Positions 63,472 to 64,000 of a DNA stretch of 64,000 bases are shown here, one piece after another; positions within the stretch are counted from its first letter, which is position 1, and each line of letters opens with the position of its first letter. This DNA is from Chamaelirium japonicum. Lineage: Eukaryota > Streptophyta > Magnoliopsida > Liliales > Melanthiaceae. The notes under the pieces are model-generated. The model saw only the letters and a program-made list of their open reading frames with translations, made no database searches and was not told the origin of the DNA. The stretch lies in contig OX393555.1 of NCBI GenBank assembly GCA_947650365.1, positions 78,621,995 through 78,685,994 on the forward strand, written 5' to 3'. The translations under genes and the position numbers were made by a program.

Positions 63472-64000
63472 CGAATGAAATAGAAAGGATCGTACGAATG
63501 AATTAGAATGGATCGTGCGAATGAATTAGAATGGATCGTGCGAATGAATTAGAATGGATCGTACGAATGAGTAAGAATGGATCATACGAATGAAATAGAA
63601 TGGATCGTATGAATGAATTAGAATGGATCGTACGAATGAATTAGAATGGATCGTGCGAATGAATTAGAATGGATCGTGCGAATGAATTATAATGGATCGT
63701 ACGAATAAATTAGAATGGATCGTATGAATGAATTAGAATGGATCATGCGAATGAATTAGAATGGATTGTATGGATGAATTTGAATGGATCGTGCGAATGA
63801 ATTAGAATGGATACATTCGTGCGAATGAATTAGAATGGATCATACGAAGGAATTAGGGTGAATCGTACAAATGAATTAGAATAGATACATTCGTGCGAAA
63901 GAAATAGAATAGACTGTATGAATGAATTAGAATGGATCATATGAATAAATTAGAATGGATCGTATGAAGGAATTAGAATGGATCATACGAAGGAATTAGA
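63472..64000 (+). repeat. Satellite block, + orientation, running off the window
   Basis: Tandem + monomers whose order (GAGTAAG near 63570, GAAATAG near 63592, two GTGC units, a TTATAATGG unit, then an AGGGTGAATCG unit near 63854) matches 52799-53100. This is another partial copy of the super-repeat + block. The array continues past the window edge. Confidence 0.93.

Noticed and set aside
1..64000. CRISPR array
   Set aside because: Repeats of 23 bp are directly adjacent with no unique spacers, there are no cas genes, and the sequence is eukaryotic satellite.
1..64000. Human-type satellite II/III (GGAAT)n
   Set aside because: The pentamer resemblance is real but limited. The 23/28-bp monomer with the GTAC/GTGC core and the AATTA segment is not the diverged GGAAT pentamer array, and the LTR does not look like a primate element.
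1..64000. Telomeric repeat array
   Set aside because: No TTAGGG or TTTAGGG type runs were seen; the unit is 23/28 bp.
1..64000. tRNA, rRNA or other structured RNA genes
   Set aside because: No sequence outside satellite and LTR is long enough, and no tRNA-like box pattern or rRNA core was recognised.
1..64000. Bacterial promoters or terminators at the hairpins
   Set aside because: The hairpins are short satellite dyads without a T-run and repeat hundreds of times; nothing suggests a prokaryotic context.

Overview
The window is almost entirely satellite DNA and I see no credible protein-coding or RNA gene in it. About 62.7 kb is one continuous array of a 23-bp monomer: the 16 bases GAATGAATTAGAATGG followed by a 7-base core, ATCGTAC in the commonest form. 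A second class of 28 bp has the core ATACATTCGTGC, which equals the 23-mer with ACATT inserted. From length alone there are roughly 2,600-2,700 monomers. In this annotation '+' means that reading; '-' means the reverse complement, which reads CATTCTAATTCATTC plus its core on the given strand.

The array is layered. The monomer holds two related 10-mers (GAATGAATTA and GAATGGATCG). Monomer variants recur in fixed order, giving higher-order repeats of 97, 120, 189, 212 or 258 bp (one 28-mer plus 3, 4, 7, 8 or 10 23-mers). Monomer orientation flips more than 50 times, often at the palindromic core (CGTACG, GATCGTAC). The resulting + and - blocks are themselves duplicated: about 1-5.6 kb recurs at 5.6-10.3 kb; a super-repeat of about 14.8 kb occupies 22120-36997 and 36998-51596 with the same 14-block orientation pattern in both copies; part of it recurs a third time from 51597; and an exact-period 1046-bp tandem duplication lies at 56174-58265.

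The only unrelated sequence is a 1295-bp element at 26678-27972. It has TG...CA ends (TGTTGGGGG...CCCCCAAACA), is flanked by a 5-bp CGATC target-site duplication, carries a TATA-like box and two internal tandem arrays built on AGGAGCTCGCC, and is bordered on both sides by satellite. It is best read as a solo LTR of an LTR retrotransposon inserted in + orientation. The matching position in the second super-repeat copy (about 41425) is empty, so the insertion postdates the duplication.

Region by region: 1-10.3 kb, two copies of a mainly + unit with a - block of about 0.8 kb in each; 10.3-13.3 kb, moderate blocks; 13.3-20.9 kb, a scrambled zone with flips every 30-1200 bp; 22.1-51.6 kb, the two super-repeat copies, the first carrying the solo LTR; 51.6-64 kb, a third partial copy, a long - block and further flips.

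The host is a eukaryote, judged from the satellite organisation and the solo LTR. The LTR style (over 1 kb, TATA box, 5-bp duplication) fits a plant, but the sequence does not fix the species. Core variation falls mainly on its two CpGs as CG to CA or TG changes, which suggests a methylated, heterochromatic array. Whether it is centromeric, pericentromeric, subtelomeric or a knob cannot be decided from sequence. Block boundaries are given to within a few bases because the palindromic cores make exact breakpoints ambiguous.
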